From Chalciporus piperatus (taxonomy: Eukaryota > Basidiomycota > Agaricomycetes > Boletales > Boletaceae): a stretch of 64,000 nt of DNA. A program made the position numbers and the translations under genes. The notes under the pieces were generated by a model. That model ran no database searches and was not told the origin of the DNA. It saw only the letters and a list, made by a program, of their open reading frames with translations. The stretch is taken from assembly GCA_038093975.1 (NCBI GenBank), contig JBBPTG010000039.1:62001-126000 (forward strand), in the 5' to 3' direction. Numbering within the stretch: position 1 is the stretch's first letter; each line of letters starts with the position of its first letter. Positions 1 to 10,330 of this stretch are shown piece after piece.

Positions 1-521
1 GGATGTTGTGCGTGCGGGGGAGGAGTGGGACTTGGAAAGTGGTTGAATAATTGATTTGGATTGAAGTAATCCGCTGGAGAGGAAGGGGCGGACGATGAGC
101 CTGCTCGCTGGTTCGGCGGAGCGATTGGGGCGTGTGAACCCAACTGGGCCTGTGCGTTGAACATCATTTGTTGATAAGCCCACTGAGCGAGCTGAGCATT
201 CGTAGTTGGATCAAAGTATGGGTTTTGTTGTTGGTGAGGATGGAGAGGGTAGGGTTGAGCCGGGTGCTGTTGGTGTTGATTTTGGTAAAATGAAGGGTAA
301 AAGGGTTGAGCGGAGACGGATGGATTCCATGAGGGCTGGGATTGCTGTACTGGATAAGGATAGGGTTGTTGTGATTGCTGTTGGATTGACTGTTGCGGAT
401 GTATGGGAGAAGAGTGATCGTTTGAGGGAGAAGAACGTTGGCGAGGGATAGCAGCGTTTGAAGATACCTCCATAGTGTGATCTCGAGGGGGATGCCAGTC
501 GGATGGTGCGAGAACGGCCAT
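1..521 (-). CDS. Gln/Pro-rich hypothetical protein, N-terminal part (runs off left edge)
   Basis: An open reading frame enters from the left edge on the minus strand and begins with the ATG at 521, giving about 173 residues with no stop. The product is low in complexity: runs of Gln, Pro, Ser, Tyr and His, with pieces such as QQSIQQQSQQPYPYP and NQHQQHPAQPYPLHP. This composition is usual for the disordered ends of fungal transcription or RNA-binding regulators, but no folded domain falls inside the window, so no function is assigned. The start is the first in-frame ATG, and no intron is needed in the visible part. It could be the disordered N-terminus of almost any regulator. That it is coding is supported by the uninterrupted 173 codons and strong codon periodicity. 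Confidence 0.6.
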   Translation of the reverse strand, partial: MAVLAPSDWHPPRDHTMEVSSNAAIPRQRSSPSNDHSSPIHPQQSIQQQSQQPYPYPVQQSQPSWNPSVSAQPFYPSFYQNQHQQHPAQPYPLHPHQQQNPYFDPTTNAQLAQWAYQQMMFNAQAQLGSHAPIAPPNQRAGSSSAPSSPADYFNPNQLFNHFPSPTPPPHAQH

Positions 522-1945
522 GGACCAGAAGCTAGAAACTAGCTAGCAAAGATGGATTGAGAATCTCGTTATGAGAGGGAGTGATTAACGCAGGCCAGCG
601 ACAAAAACAGGCTGGATACAGGACGAAGGACCTGCGATGAAGAAAGAAATGGATGCTAAGAAAAAAAATCAGCTGGGCAACGAGCAAGACAACGAGCAGA
701 CTCGCCTTTGGGTCAAGAGAAGGAAACGGGTCAGGAGAAAGACTGGTCTGCCACGGTCGTCGAAGGTGTCTGGAGAGAGAGGCGAGAATATTAATGAGAT
801 TAAATGGAGTACGACTGGGACCAACACGAGCACGACGGGGAGCACGACGAGCACGACGACGAGCACGATGGCGAGGACGGCGAGGGCGAGGAGGAGAGTG
901 CCCTCGAGGAGTGGAACGAATGCGACTCTTCTCTCCCTTCACTTTGCCAGTTGCCGTTGCGGTCTCACTCCGTTACAGCCACAAAGCACAAACACGCCAC
1001 AACACCACCTCGTCGACGATCACGACGACGGCGACGGGTATCCAAGCACTAGTAGCGACTATCTCTAGTGTAGATATCTTCCACTTTTTTCCGCCGTTCA
1101 GCTGCGGTTTCGTCGGTTTCAAGAGAGTTCAAGAATACCCCCACTTCGCGACGCTCGAATTAACTCGTCTCACATCGGCCTAGCTGGTCTGCTTCGGGAC
1201 TAAGTATGACCTGGCAAATCGTGCATCGGGATAAACTCGTTCTCGTCACTCCCACACTGCCGGCCATCGTTGATGCGTATGATTCATTGCCTTTGGCACG
1301 TGTCATCAGTGCCCTGTCATTGGGTCAGACTCCCCAGACTCGAGTATGATATTTTGGTATCAATGTACATATGATTCATCAGCTCCTCCTGATCACCCAC
1401 GGCTGCTACTTAATAAGTACCCGTTCCTGTGGGTGCGGACACGAGGTTTCGTCCCATGTCATCTTCTATGTCGTACCCCTTACGAACAGTTCCAACTTCC
1501 CAGCCCTTCCATCTTGAATACTTCCGTCTACGCGTCATGCCCTTCCCCGCGCTTAGGACAGCAGCCAGGACGCCGTTTACTCAAGGATAGTCTTCCTAGC
1601 CAGAACCACCACACCGTTTGCTCTTACTCTTTAGATCCTGAGAGAATTCGAACGTGCGCCACAAACTTTGCAACGGTTGCATATCCCTGATTCTCGATAG
1701 CGATAGCTTTTCTCGATCGTGATCCCGTCCTTTATTCCGAGCGCTCCGGTTCTTCTCTCATCATCACTGCATACCTCAACATCCTACCCCTCTACCGACC
1801 AAGAATGGTATCAACTCCAGCACGAGATCTACAACACTGCGATGCGGCTGCCGAGCAGGCCATCACCTGAGGCTACACCTCGACCACTGGCATGTCATTT
1901 CGCCATTAGGATCGCCAGGAACTGATGAGTTACATCATTCACATG
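522..1945. other. Intergenic stretch, no supported gene
   Basis: Next to the left-edge gene lies a purine-biased region with a GAC/ACG-type trinucleotide tract (about 805-890), which probably belongs to that gene's 5' region. Several short reading frames overlap here on both strands, but none shows consistent splice sites or a recognisable domain. Nothing in 1100-1945 can be supported as a gene. Confidence 0.4.
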
Positions 1946-2150
1946 TCACACCCCTCTGGGCTCGTCGGTCACCGCGACTGCGTTACCAACTCGACTCATT
2001 TTCAACAAATTTCGAAAGTCGTCAAAGGCCTGTTCCGCGTCAAGCACACACTTACATTCAAGTTGGAGCGGGTGAATCTGGACTTGTTTTATGATATCAA
2101 TCTTATGTCTTGCTTCCTTGAATAGCCTGTCATCCTGTAAGTCATACTTA

Positions 2151-2248
2151 GGGCCTGTTCGAGATGGCCAAAAAGGCTGCTAACCGAGTGCTAACCGAGT
2201 GCGGGCAGCACTCGCTTAGCAGTTCTTTTGGCCATCTCGAACAGGCCC
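2151..2248. mobile_element. 98-bp palindromic MITE, copy 1 (Tourist/PIF-Harbinger-like)
   Basis: The element starts GGGCCTGTTCGAGATGGCC and ends with the reverse complement, so nearly all of it is an imperfect palindrome. It is flanked on both sides by TTA (2148-2150 and 2249-2251). A 3-bp TWA target duplication and GGGCC-type termini are known for Tourist-like MITEs mobilised by PIF/Harbinger transposases. It has no coding capacity. It lies in a probable intron of the adjacent minus-strand gene remnant. Confidence 0.8.
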
Positions 2249-2497
2249 TTAAGCTCGGGCGCGTTCGGTATGAGTGCGCCCACTGTCAGGGATTCAACTC
2301 AAAGAACACAGCCGAAACCTTGCCGCCATCGGTTTTAATTTGAATCAGGTGCTTCAACTTGCCCTGTACCCATCGCGCCGGGTCAATATCAAACTTCATC
2401 ACGACTTGCCAATGCACAAAAATCCAACATCCATTCAATTCGAACTACGCGTACCAATAGCCCGGCAGAATTAGCCCCTGAACATCGTCTTTTCTAA

Positions 2498-2595
2498 GGG
2501 CCTGTTCGAGATGGCCAAAAGAACTGCTAAGCGAGTGCTGCCCACACTCGGTTAGCACTCGGTTAGCAGCCTTTTTGGCCATCTCGAACAGGCCC
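2498..2595. mobile_element. 98-bp palindromic MITE, copy 2, opposite orientation
   Basis: This is a near-perfect reverse complement of the copy at 2151-2248 and has exactly the same length. Its own flanks are TAA on both sides (2495-2497 and 2596-2598), so it has its own target duplication and is not one arm of a larger element. Small differences in the centre distinguish the two copies. Confidence 0.8.
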
Positions 2596-3069
2596 TAAGT
2601 GAAGCTGTTGGTGCCTGAGTGATGTATTGAATGACACTGATTCCCATTCAAAGCAGGAGTACGGTATAGGTCGTTAGGCCTCCATTGGGGTAGGTAATGG
2701 ATCCACGAACCTGGGGCATCAAATCCCACTTGTTATTTGGGAATCTGCCCGTGTAAATCCGTTCCTCATCCCCGTCGGCACGCTTTTTGTTGTCATCTGA
2801 CCACTCGCCAAGCCAGGTGGATGGATACAGTTTGATTTCTTACTCATTCCAGGAAGAAAATCGCAGATCACAATTCAGACTGCACCGAGGACCCTTCGTG
2901 AGTCAGATCGATTGATCTCAGATTCATTAGGTAGAATGATGCCGTCAACTTGAACGAGGTTATGTTATAGTCCCTATGCCACGCGGTATTAAAGCAGCTC
3001 CTCTGTTGCTGAGCAGAGCCCCCACTGCTACACCCTAAGAGCAAGCACGCAGCATTCTGTTGTATCAAG

Positions 3070-5009
3070 ATGTCTTCAAATATCGCAGCAGAGTTGGGAC
3101 CAAATTTTGGAGGTAAGGCTTCACTCATATCTACTTACGACTTCGAATCTTTCGATCCGTCTGACAAACATTACCAGGATATGCTGGCGGTGCTGTGTTC
3201 GCCCGATCTCTCGCTACGTGCTGATCCTTGAACTGAGAATCACCGACAGGTTGACTGGAGTATCTTTGGGCCAAGGATTAGCGTACATCCGATGGTTTCC
3301 TTCCGAGAACAGATGCCTCAAAACGGTGGTAAATCACTCGTTCGCTGAATATCCTCAATGTGCTAATGAGTTTAGGTCTTGTTTATTCTGTGGGCACCAC
3401 GACATGTTATGAATCCTAGTTCGCGAACTCTAAACCAAGTACGACAGATTCGTGGATTGCTTTCAGACAGCGATGGCACTCTCAGTCGCGTGGATTCAAT
3501 TTATTTCGTGCCGTAGGAACGACTCATACGATTGCACGGTCAAAAGCCCTTGGTGAGCTCACCTCGCTCTGGTTGTGCGAAGACTATAAGAGACTCACAG
3601 ACGGTGCAGGCAATCTCTTGTAAGGGAAATCAACGGTTAGCCCGTTTCACGTCTCACCTTCTTTACTGTGGCAGGTAGGGGTGCCAGCAGCAGTAAGTCT
3701 CCGTTCTGATACGCGAAGCGATATCTGAATGACTTTGATTACAAAGGCTTTGATAACGTTTGGTGTACAAGTGTAAACTTCTTGCAGAAACCAGTATGAT
3801 GTTGTCTCACACTGGTTCCCAAGGTTTTATTGCCACAGGGTTTGGATAGGTCAGTACTTCGTTCCTTGGAGTTCCTTGGCCTTATTTGTTACTTCAGTCA
3901 GTGGTAATAATCGAATTGTTACTGGCCTAGTGGTGTGTGCTGTTTACTCATTCTTTGCCCCGATGGGTGTTTAACACTACCGTCATCAGGGACTCTTTGC
4001 TGCAGCCCAGCTGAGTAAGCACTTTCATACCATAATGATCCGCAATCTCGATCTTACTTGGCACAGTTCTAGGAGCAAGTGAGTTTCCTTTCGGCCATAG
4101 GACCCTGGAGATTTAATATGCACTTACTTGTCAATGGTCAATTCCGGAAGTATTTGCTGGTATCTTGTAAGTTCTCTTTCGAATGTTCGCGTTTTGCGCT
4201 TCCCACAGTGGGGGACCCACCCTGACCCACCCCAATATTAATCAGAATCGCAAGCGGGAAAATTGACGTCCTGTTCAACAATCCAGTATGTGCCTGTGCC
4301 TCTGAAGATCGTATTGTCCTTCCCAACTCGATCTCGATACAGTATCTTCCGACCGCTTGCGGTGCTAGTGCCGTTTGTGATATTATTATCTCCGGATCCA
4401 TGATCTTTTATCTGCGTGAAGCCCGTAACGGGGTCAGAAGGTGTGCTAGCAGATTGGACTACTAGTGGGTGGTAGGAAATTGCTCACCTCATTGTCGTTT
4501 CAGATCTGGAAACGGGATGCATCGCCTGATGGTTCTATTCGTGCAGATGGGCGTTTTGACTTGGTGAACCAACCCGCTTTGTCTCATAGTATTATATGGG
4601 GGATGTTGACACGAAGCCCCGCGGTCTAGTTTGACTGCGATACTCGTCGCAATTTCTGTGAGCCTCTCGATGTTCAGTGTCACGCACGGTGTCGATCATG
4701 CTAACGATTCCGATTTAGTACGTCATCCCAAGTGAGGCTCCTTGGCAGGCCATCCCTTCTGAGATCCTCCCGAAAAGTGAGTCCTGTGCCTTATCTAGGC
4801 TTCGCGGTTGGTTTACTGTTCGATGCTACAGTGTATGTGAATTCCATGTTTGCAGTGTAAGTCTCCTCCATGCTTCCTCCATCAATTGGTACTCTCATTC
4901 ATGCTAGTACTTGCTTGCCAGCTTGAATGCACGCAAGACAATTAGGGACGGCGAACGAGAGGACGTTGGCCCCAAGATTGTCGTGCCCACGGTTCGTCTT
5001 GACCCATGA
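3070..5009 (+). CDS. DUF6534-family multi-pass membrane protein
   Basis: The gene is built of about a dozen short exons, with GT-AG introns of about 45-70 bp. It starts MSSNIAAELGPNFGGYAGG at 3070 and ends ...VPTVRLDP at the TGA 5007-5009. Hydrophobic segments recur through the exons. Landmarks of the DUF6534 family are visible: FYCHRVWI followed by SGNNRIVTGLV and GLFAAAQL in the middle, then CDIIISGSMIFYLREARNG, RLMVLFVQMGVLT, and near the end MYVNSMFAV plus LLASLNARKTIR. DUF6534 proteins are seven-helix-like membrane proteins expanded in mushrooms; their function is unknown. The exons around 3410-3660 are hard to join cleanly, so a defect there cannot be excluded. The family call rests mainly on the C-terminal half. 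Confidence 0.7.
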
Positions 5010-5375
5010 TAGGTATAACGGCGGACTCTCCGGGGCCCCGGACTCTTGCAGTGTGCTTCTGGATGGTGGACTCGCCCCGCACATTCATTTTTTGAAAGAA
5101 ATACTCACTCGATTTGTACGCTTTCGCCGTTTCGAACGAAGTCTTGTAAAGAAACTCTGTATTGCTACCAACCGTACAAATTTCCTGAACATCACAAATA
5201 TTGCCTCTTGTCGCTGTCAACTTGGTGAGAAGGAACGAGTTGATAACAAGCATTACATAATCAACCGCGGGAACCTGCCGTTCGGGTAAAGGGCGCATTA
5301 GCTAGGTGGACATACGACTGTAACACCCAACAATCCGGCTCTCAGCGACGACCAGCTCCCCGTCCGTTAAACACT
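5010..5375. other. Short intergenic region between DUF6534 gene and VPS35
   Basis: This holds the 3' end of the DUF6534 gene and the promoter and 5' leader of VPS35. Reading frames here are not supported by splicing or by a domain. No TATA-like box or repeat stands out. Confidence 0.4.
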
Positions 5376-8300
5376 ATGGCGACGACGACGACGACGACGA
5401 CGACAACCGCACCGACGACCGTCGTCGAGGAGGGCAAGCTCCTTAGCGAGTCATTAGCCACCGTCAAGATACAAGTCGGTCAGATGAAGAGACATTTGGT
5501 GCGTACGCGGTCTCGCTTACCATCTCTGCTCGTGGGCGTTGGACATGTGGAAGGGCAGGAGGCATCAGTTCGTGCCCTAATAATTTGTGTCTTGATAGGA
5601 CAATGATGATATCATGGACGCGCTCAAAAGCGCTAGTCTCATGCTCGCTGAGCTGCGCACCTCTTCTCTCTCACCGAAGCAATACTACGAACTCTGTGCG
5701 TCGATCTCTTCCCTCTCTGTCGATCGACTGTTTCTTATTGTCAACTTAAATTTTAGATATGGCTGTATTCGACGCCCTACGTCACCTCTCCAATTACCTC
5801 TACGATGCTCACACCCAATCCCGACACCATCTTGCAGATCTCTACGAGCTTGTCCAATATGCAGGAAACATCATACCCCGACTTTATCTCATGATCACCG
5901 TCGGCTCGGTCTATATGTCCATCCCTGATGCTCCCGTCAGGGAAGTCATGAAGGACATGATGGAGATGAGCAGGGGTGTGTTAAACCCGATACGAGGCCT
6001 CTTCTTGCGACATTATTTGAGTGGTCAGACGAGGGACCACTTGCCTGTCGGGATGGAATCTGGGTAAGCGCAATGTGTTGCTTGTCTGAGATATTTGTTG
6101 GGTTACTGATACTCGATCATCTTGTGTCGCTCGTATTCAGTCCCCAAGGAGACCTCCAAGACTCGATCACCTTTGTTCTAACCAATTTCATCGAAATGAA
6201 CAAGCTCTGGGTACGTCTTCAACATCAAGGACACTCACGCGATCGGGAGAAACGCGAAATGGAACGTCGCGACTTGCGTATACTCGTCGGCACCAACCTT
6301 GTCAGACTCTCTCAGCTCGATGGCGTCGACTTGGAAATGTACCAGAAAGGTATACTGCCGGCTATACTGGAGCAAGTTGTCAATTGTAAAGACTGCATCG
6401 CCCAAGAGTATTTAATGGAAGTTGTGATTCAGGTCAGTCCGTTCAGTTGCAATCTCGGTCGCGGGACATGAGAGCTAACGCGGTGATACGATGCTTTCCC
6501 GAGATAGGTTTTCACGGACGAGTTCCACCTACATACTCTTGGTCCCTTCCTATCGGCTACGGCCCAACTTCACCCTAAAGTAAACATTAAACTTATTGTC
6601 ATAGCATTGATCGACAGACTTGCGTCCTATGCTGCCCGTGAAGCTGAGAGCGAGGATCCGGAGGAGACGAAGAAGCAGGAAGAGGCAGCGGCGAAGAGAC
6701 TGGCAGAAAGGGTTAGGCTGGCAAGGGAAAGGGCTAATTACGCATACCATCAGCCGGGAGCCGACAAGCCAGACGGTGAGGACGCTTGGGGCAGTGCGGT
6801 GGCAGAGTCAGAACAGAACATTGCTTCTACCGTGGTCGATGGGGAAAGGGTGAACGGGGCGGCTCCAGAAGAAGGGAAAGGGAAGGAGAGGGAGGGATCG
6901 CCGATGAGGAAGTTCCGTGGAGTACCGGAGAATGTCCAGCTGTTCGAAGTTTTTTGGAAACAGGTTGTTGAACTTATCAAGGTATGTCGCATATAAGACA
7001 TCTGAAGGCGGACGAGTATTTGACATGGGATCTCAGGCTCGACCAGACTTGTCAATACAAGATATCACGGCTCTCCTGGTCTCGCTAACGAACCTTTCTC
7101 TAAGCTGTTACCCAGATAGACTTGAATACGTGGACCAGATCTTGGGTTTCGCTGCCAACAAGATCAAAGAGTTTTCGGAGAGGTGGTTTTCCTTCCGTGT
7201 GCTCCGTATAACTTATTGAAACAGCCAACTTTTCCTTGTAGTCCCGATCTCCACGCCCCGCAAACAGCTGCCAACCTCGCGGCTCTCCTCGTCGCCCCCA
7301 TCAATTCTTACCAATCCGTTCTAACTCTCCTCGCTATCCCCCGCTATGTTCCCCTTCTCACCCAACAACTCTTTTCAACGAGAAGATCGATTGCTCATAG
7401 TGTCGTGTCGAGCGTGTTAAAGAACGAGACGATTATTGAGACACCCGGAGACGTGGATGGCGTCTTGGATCTCTGTCACGTGTTGATCAAGGATCAGACA
7501 GATTCTGCGGGGGGTCAGGCGATGAAGGACATAAGGGAAATAAGGAGACAAGGTCCGTACACGGTGGAAAAAGAGGACTTGGCGGAAGAGCAGGGTTGGG
7601 TGGCAAGAATGGTGCATCTATTCAGGGCTGATTCCTTGGACGTACAATTTGAGGTGAGTATTACCGCCTGTGGTTCTCGTAGGGCTCGTATTAACCTTGT
7701 CCAATCAACGTTTACAGCTACTGCAGACCGCACGGAAGCATTTCGAGGCTGGAGGCGAGAGAATGCGATACACCTTCCCTGCTCTCATAACCTCGAGTAT
7801 CAAGCTTTGTCGGCGATATAAGAACCGGGAACATTTGGTGAGTGACCCATTGCTATGCTTCGCTTGATTTCCTAATACCCACTGCAGGACGAAGAATGGC
7901 AATCCAAAGTAACCACCATTCTAAAATTCGTCCGCGAATGCACGTCCATCCTCGCTACACAAGTCGACTCTCCTTCTATCGCCCTTCGGCTCTTCCTCCT
8001 CGCAGCTCAAATAGCATCCGAATGTGGATCGGGCTTCGAAGATCTCGCTTATGACTTCTATGTCCAAGCGTTTTCTGTATACGAAGATTCGATCTCGGAG
8101 TCTCGGGCGCAACTAGCGGCGATCACGTTGATTATCGGGACGCTGCAGGGTGCTAGAGTATTCGAGGTGGATGGGTATGATACCTTGATTACCAAAGCTG
8201 CGCTGCATGGGGCAAAGCTCTTGAAGAAGCCCCATCAGGCTATAGCAGTGCATGCTGCTAGTCATCTGTGGTGGCAGGAGGCTGCTGTGGAGGAGGGCGA

Positions 8301-8890
8301 GGCTGAAGCGGACAGCAAGAACAAGGAAGTCGGAAAAGATAAAGAGGAAGGAGAGGGCGCCAAGGCCGTAAGCCCTCTTTCTTGCGAATCAGAGGGATGA
8401 CTGACACTTGTGTTATCTAGTACCCACACCAGGATAGCAAACGCGTGCTCGAATGCCTCCAGAAATCACTCCGAATCGCTCACTCTGCGACCGAGGAGAT
8501 CGTCACCGTTCAAGTTTACTGTGAAACTCTGGACCAATATTTGTACTATTTCGACCGTGGGGCGCCTGCGGTGCGTATTGCGGTCTTGTGACTTGTTCGA
8601 CGACACAGCATACTTAGTCCTCTGTTTGGTTATAGGTTGCCCCGAAATTCGTTGTCTCTCTCGTGGAACTGATCACCTCATCCATCGACAGCATTACCTC
8701 GCCCGCCTCGTCGTCCTCCTACCTTCACCCTTCACAACGAATAGAAGGCGTCGCTTCGCCCGAAATGATCCAACGGCATTTCCGGAACACACTGCAGTAT
8801 ATTCATTCCAAGAAGACGTCCGAGAATCCAGGGCGATACGACGAGGTCGAAGTCATTGGTGCCTTTTTGAAGATGGGTATCACGCGGTAG
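5376..8890 (+). CDS. VPS35: Vacuolar protein sorting-associated protein 35 (retromer core)
   Basis: VPS35 is the alpha-solenoid backbone of the retromer, which recycles cargo receptors from endosomes to the Golgi; it binds VPS26 at its N-terminus and VPS29 at its C-terminus. About ten exons are read. The N-terminus ([15 protein letters not shown]) is followed by [18 protein letters not shown] and [16 protein letters not shown], the conserved N-terminal helices. The signature retromer stretch [15 protein letters not shown] and then [11 protein letters not shown] follows near 5870-6040. Further blocks are [35 protein letters not shown] and the C-terminal [15 protein letters not shown]. The total of about 900 residues fits the family. 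A low-complexity Glu/Lys insert near 6650-6900 and another near 8290-8370 are typical fungal linkers. The start ATG lies right at a GAC microsatellite that codes the Thr run. Confidence 0.95.
5377..5403 (+). repeat. (GAC)n microsatellite at the VPS35 start
   Basis: About nine tandem ACG/GAC triplets follow the initiator ATG and encode the poly-Thr run at the VPS35 N-terminus. A trinucleotide unit keeps the frame if copy number changes. Confidence 0.85.
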
Positions 8891-9140
8891 TGATCGCTAG
8901 GGAGAGGTCTGAAGCGACGGGGGTTGCGCGCGGTCATACATATCCCCTTTATGCAGCTCACGGTTGGGTGGGTGCTGGGCGATGAATTCGGTTTAAAGAT
9001 TTCTTTGTTATGACCGATGTTGTTTTAGCTACTCATTATTTTCAGAGTCTGGGTGTGTCAAGTTGTTCGAGCACCGGGTGCGATGTCCTTGATAGTTGGT
9101 TCTGTTCGCTGCATATAATACCATCCATACTGTGAGTCTC
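8891..9140. other. VPS35 3' flank
   Basis: This is non-coding sequence downstream of VPS35. The block homologous to the secreted-protein duplications begins at about 9140. Confidence 0.4.
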
Positions 9141-9658
9141 TTAGAAGTCACTGTCAGACTGGCGAAAGGTAGTATCATGGTGATGTGTTCCAGGTGAGCG
9201 GTTCAGGTCGACCACGCTCTGACGACATCCCGGCCGGTCTCTGCGTGAATTCTCATGTCATTGACCGGAATGACTAGGGGGCACCCGGGCTGCTAGTTGT
9301 ACAATAGTAACCATACCACTGCTGCTCCTTGCTGCTCACGCTGTCACCTTCTCTACTGATTCAAGCTCGCGGTGTTAGTTCCTCACTGACATCCGACATG
9401 TGTCCAAGTTTGTGCATAACCCTGAAAGTATAGTACTAGAGGTGCGAGGGTAGTACATGCTTCAACCAAGTCTCTACCATCAAAAATATATGACCAGTTA
9501 AATCCTTGCAGCAATGCTTCCAGTAGTTCAAGTCCACTCACATTCATACTCGAGCTTTGCTTGACCACAGCGAACACTGCTTAGCGCCAACTTCCTACAT
9601 CTCACACTAATAAGTCCGCCTGTCAAGCACCAGAGTAGACATGTTTCACATACCTCCC

Positions 9659-10054
9659 TCAATTAACGAGGAACCAATACTCATCAAAGCCCGTCGGAAC
9701 ATTATTCTCGAGCAAATTGTAACAGGTGTTAGGCCCGATTTGCACCGCGTCGCAATCATAGTAGTCCACGCAGGTGTACAATGTCCACCGATAGTTTCCA
9801 GGATCGTACCAGTAGATGGATTCGAACTTCATGCCACCCGGAGCTGCTTCTCCGGCACCTTCGGGGACGTAGGCAACGTCGGTGACTTCGCAGGTGCCTG
9901 TGCAGTCTGGGGCACTGCAGAAGACGAAGGCACCATCGGAGGGGAAGGTCACGGCGGGGAAACCGCTGGAAGCTTTGGCGGTCTGTCTCCCCGTGGCGAG
10001 GACACTGCTTGCAAGGAGGAAGGGGAGGAAGGTAGACAGAGTATTCAGATGCAT
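9659..10054 (-). CDS. Small secreted cysteine-containing protein, paralogue 1
   Basis: This 131-aa protein has a clear signal peptide (MHLNTLSTFLPFLLASSVLA, cleavage expected near residue 20). The mature part holds six cysteines: a cluster CSAPDCTGTC (spacing C-x4-C-x3-C), then YTCVDYYDC and NTCYNL. It is a single exon, and the start is the ATG immediately after the signal-peptide frame opens, 43 bp from a TATAAA box. Size, secretion signal and paired cysteines fit fungal small secreted proteins, some of which act as effectors, but no function can be assigned. Paralogues lie at 11734, 13325 and 14981. Some residues differ from the direct copies, for instance FPSDGAFVFCSAPDC against LPSDGAFVFCSAPGC. 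Confidence 0.85.
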   Translation of the reverse strand: MHLNTLSTFLPFLLASSVLATGRQTAKASSGFPAVTFPSDGAFVFCSAPDCTGTCEVTDVAYVPEGAGEAAPGGMKFESIYWYDPGNYRWTLYTCVDYYDCDAVQIGPNTCYNLLENNVPTGFDEYWFLVN

Positions 10055-10096
10055 TATGAGATGGATGGCCGGGCTAAAACCTTTCAGAGATACGAC

Positions 10097-10102
10097 TTTA
10101 TA
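10097..10102 (-). promoter_or_regulatory. TATA box of secreted-protein paralogue 1
   Basis: TATAAA (minus strand) lies 43 bp upstream of the start codon, within a stretch of about 35 bp (TATAAAGTCGTA, CTCTGAAAGG) conserved in the two direct paralogues. Confidence 0.65.
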
Positions 10103-10330
10103 TGATTTTGAGCCAGCGGTTTCACAACACTGCAGGATCGCCTCCCTACCCATGTCATCGCTGACGTGGGGAGTGGCCGGGATGAATCATGGTTCCATCC
10201 TCTAAGTCGAGTTCGCATAAGTAGTGTGTGGGAGTGTTCAACGTTTCCAAGTCGGAGAACCGCCTTGGCAAGGGCGGCCTTTGTCTCGAAAACTCAAAGG
10301 CGATTGGACCCGAATTCTCAATCACTTTTG

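Larger units (their letters stand above)
1946..2866 (-). pseudogene. Gene remnant of unknown family interrupted by two MITEs
   Basis: Three coding-like blocks read on the minus strand. About 2860-2650 contains YPSTWLGEWSDDNKKRAD and PNNKWDLMPQVRGS. About 2450-2290 contains HWQVVMKFDIDPARWVQGKL. About 2122-1946 contains LDAEQAFDDFRNLLKMSR and ends in TGA at 1946-1948. Acceptor-like AG sites precede the last two blocks. The two gaps between blocks are where the palindromic MITEs sit. No convincing start codon or first exon is visible before the next gene begins at 3070 on the other strand, so I read this as a truncated or decaying gene. I do not recognise the family. It might instead be an intact gene with a small upstream exon that I missed. 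Confidence 0.35.
9140..10330 (-). repeat. Inverted copy of the secreted-protein duplication block
   Basis: Read on the minus strand, this block aligns with about 13060-14200 on the plus strand. Shared are the promoter (TATAAAGTCGTA and CTCTGAAAGG), the coding region, and over 400 bp of 3' flank, including TTTAACTGGTCATATAT and the stretch around CATTCCGGTCAATGACATGA. The inversion and shared flanks show a segmental duplication, not independent gene capture. Confidence 0.8.

Noticed and set aside
532..1183. Several overlapping Arg/Thr-rich reading frames on both strands
   Set aside because: They arise from GAC/ACG trinucleotide and purine-rich tracts; no domain, no splice support and frames overlap in all phases.
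2148..2598. A single 450-bp transposon with the two 98-bp palindromes as its inverted ends
   Set aside because: Outer flanks differ (TTA left, TAA right), while each palindrome has matching flanks of its own.
2868..3128. Minus-strand 86-codon frame
   Set aside because: It is antisense to the first exon of the DUF6534 gene and has no domain or splice signals of its own.
9641..10105. Long plus-strand frame opposite secreted-protein paralogue 1 (and similar antisense frames opposite paralogues 3 and 4)
   Set aside because: The sense strand carries signal peptide, cysteine pattern and TATA box; antisense frames follow from codon bias.
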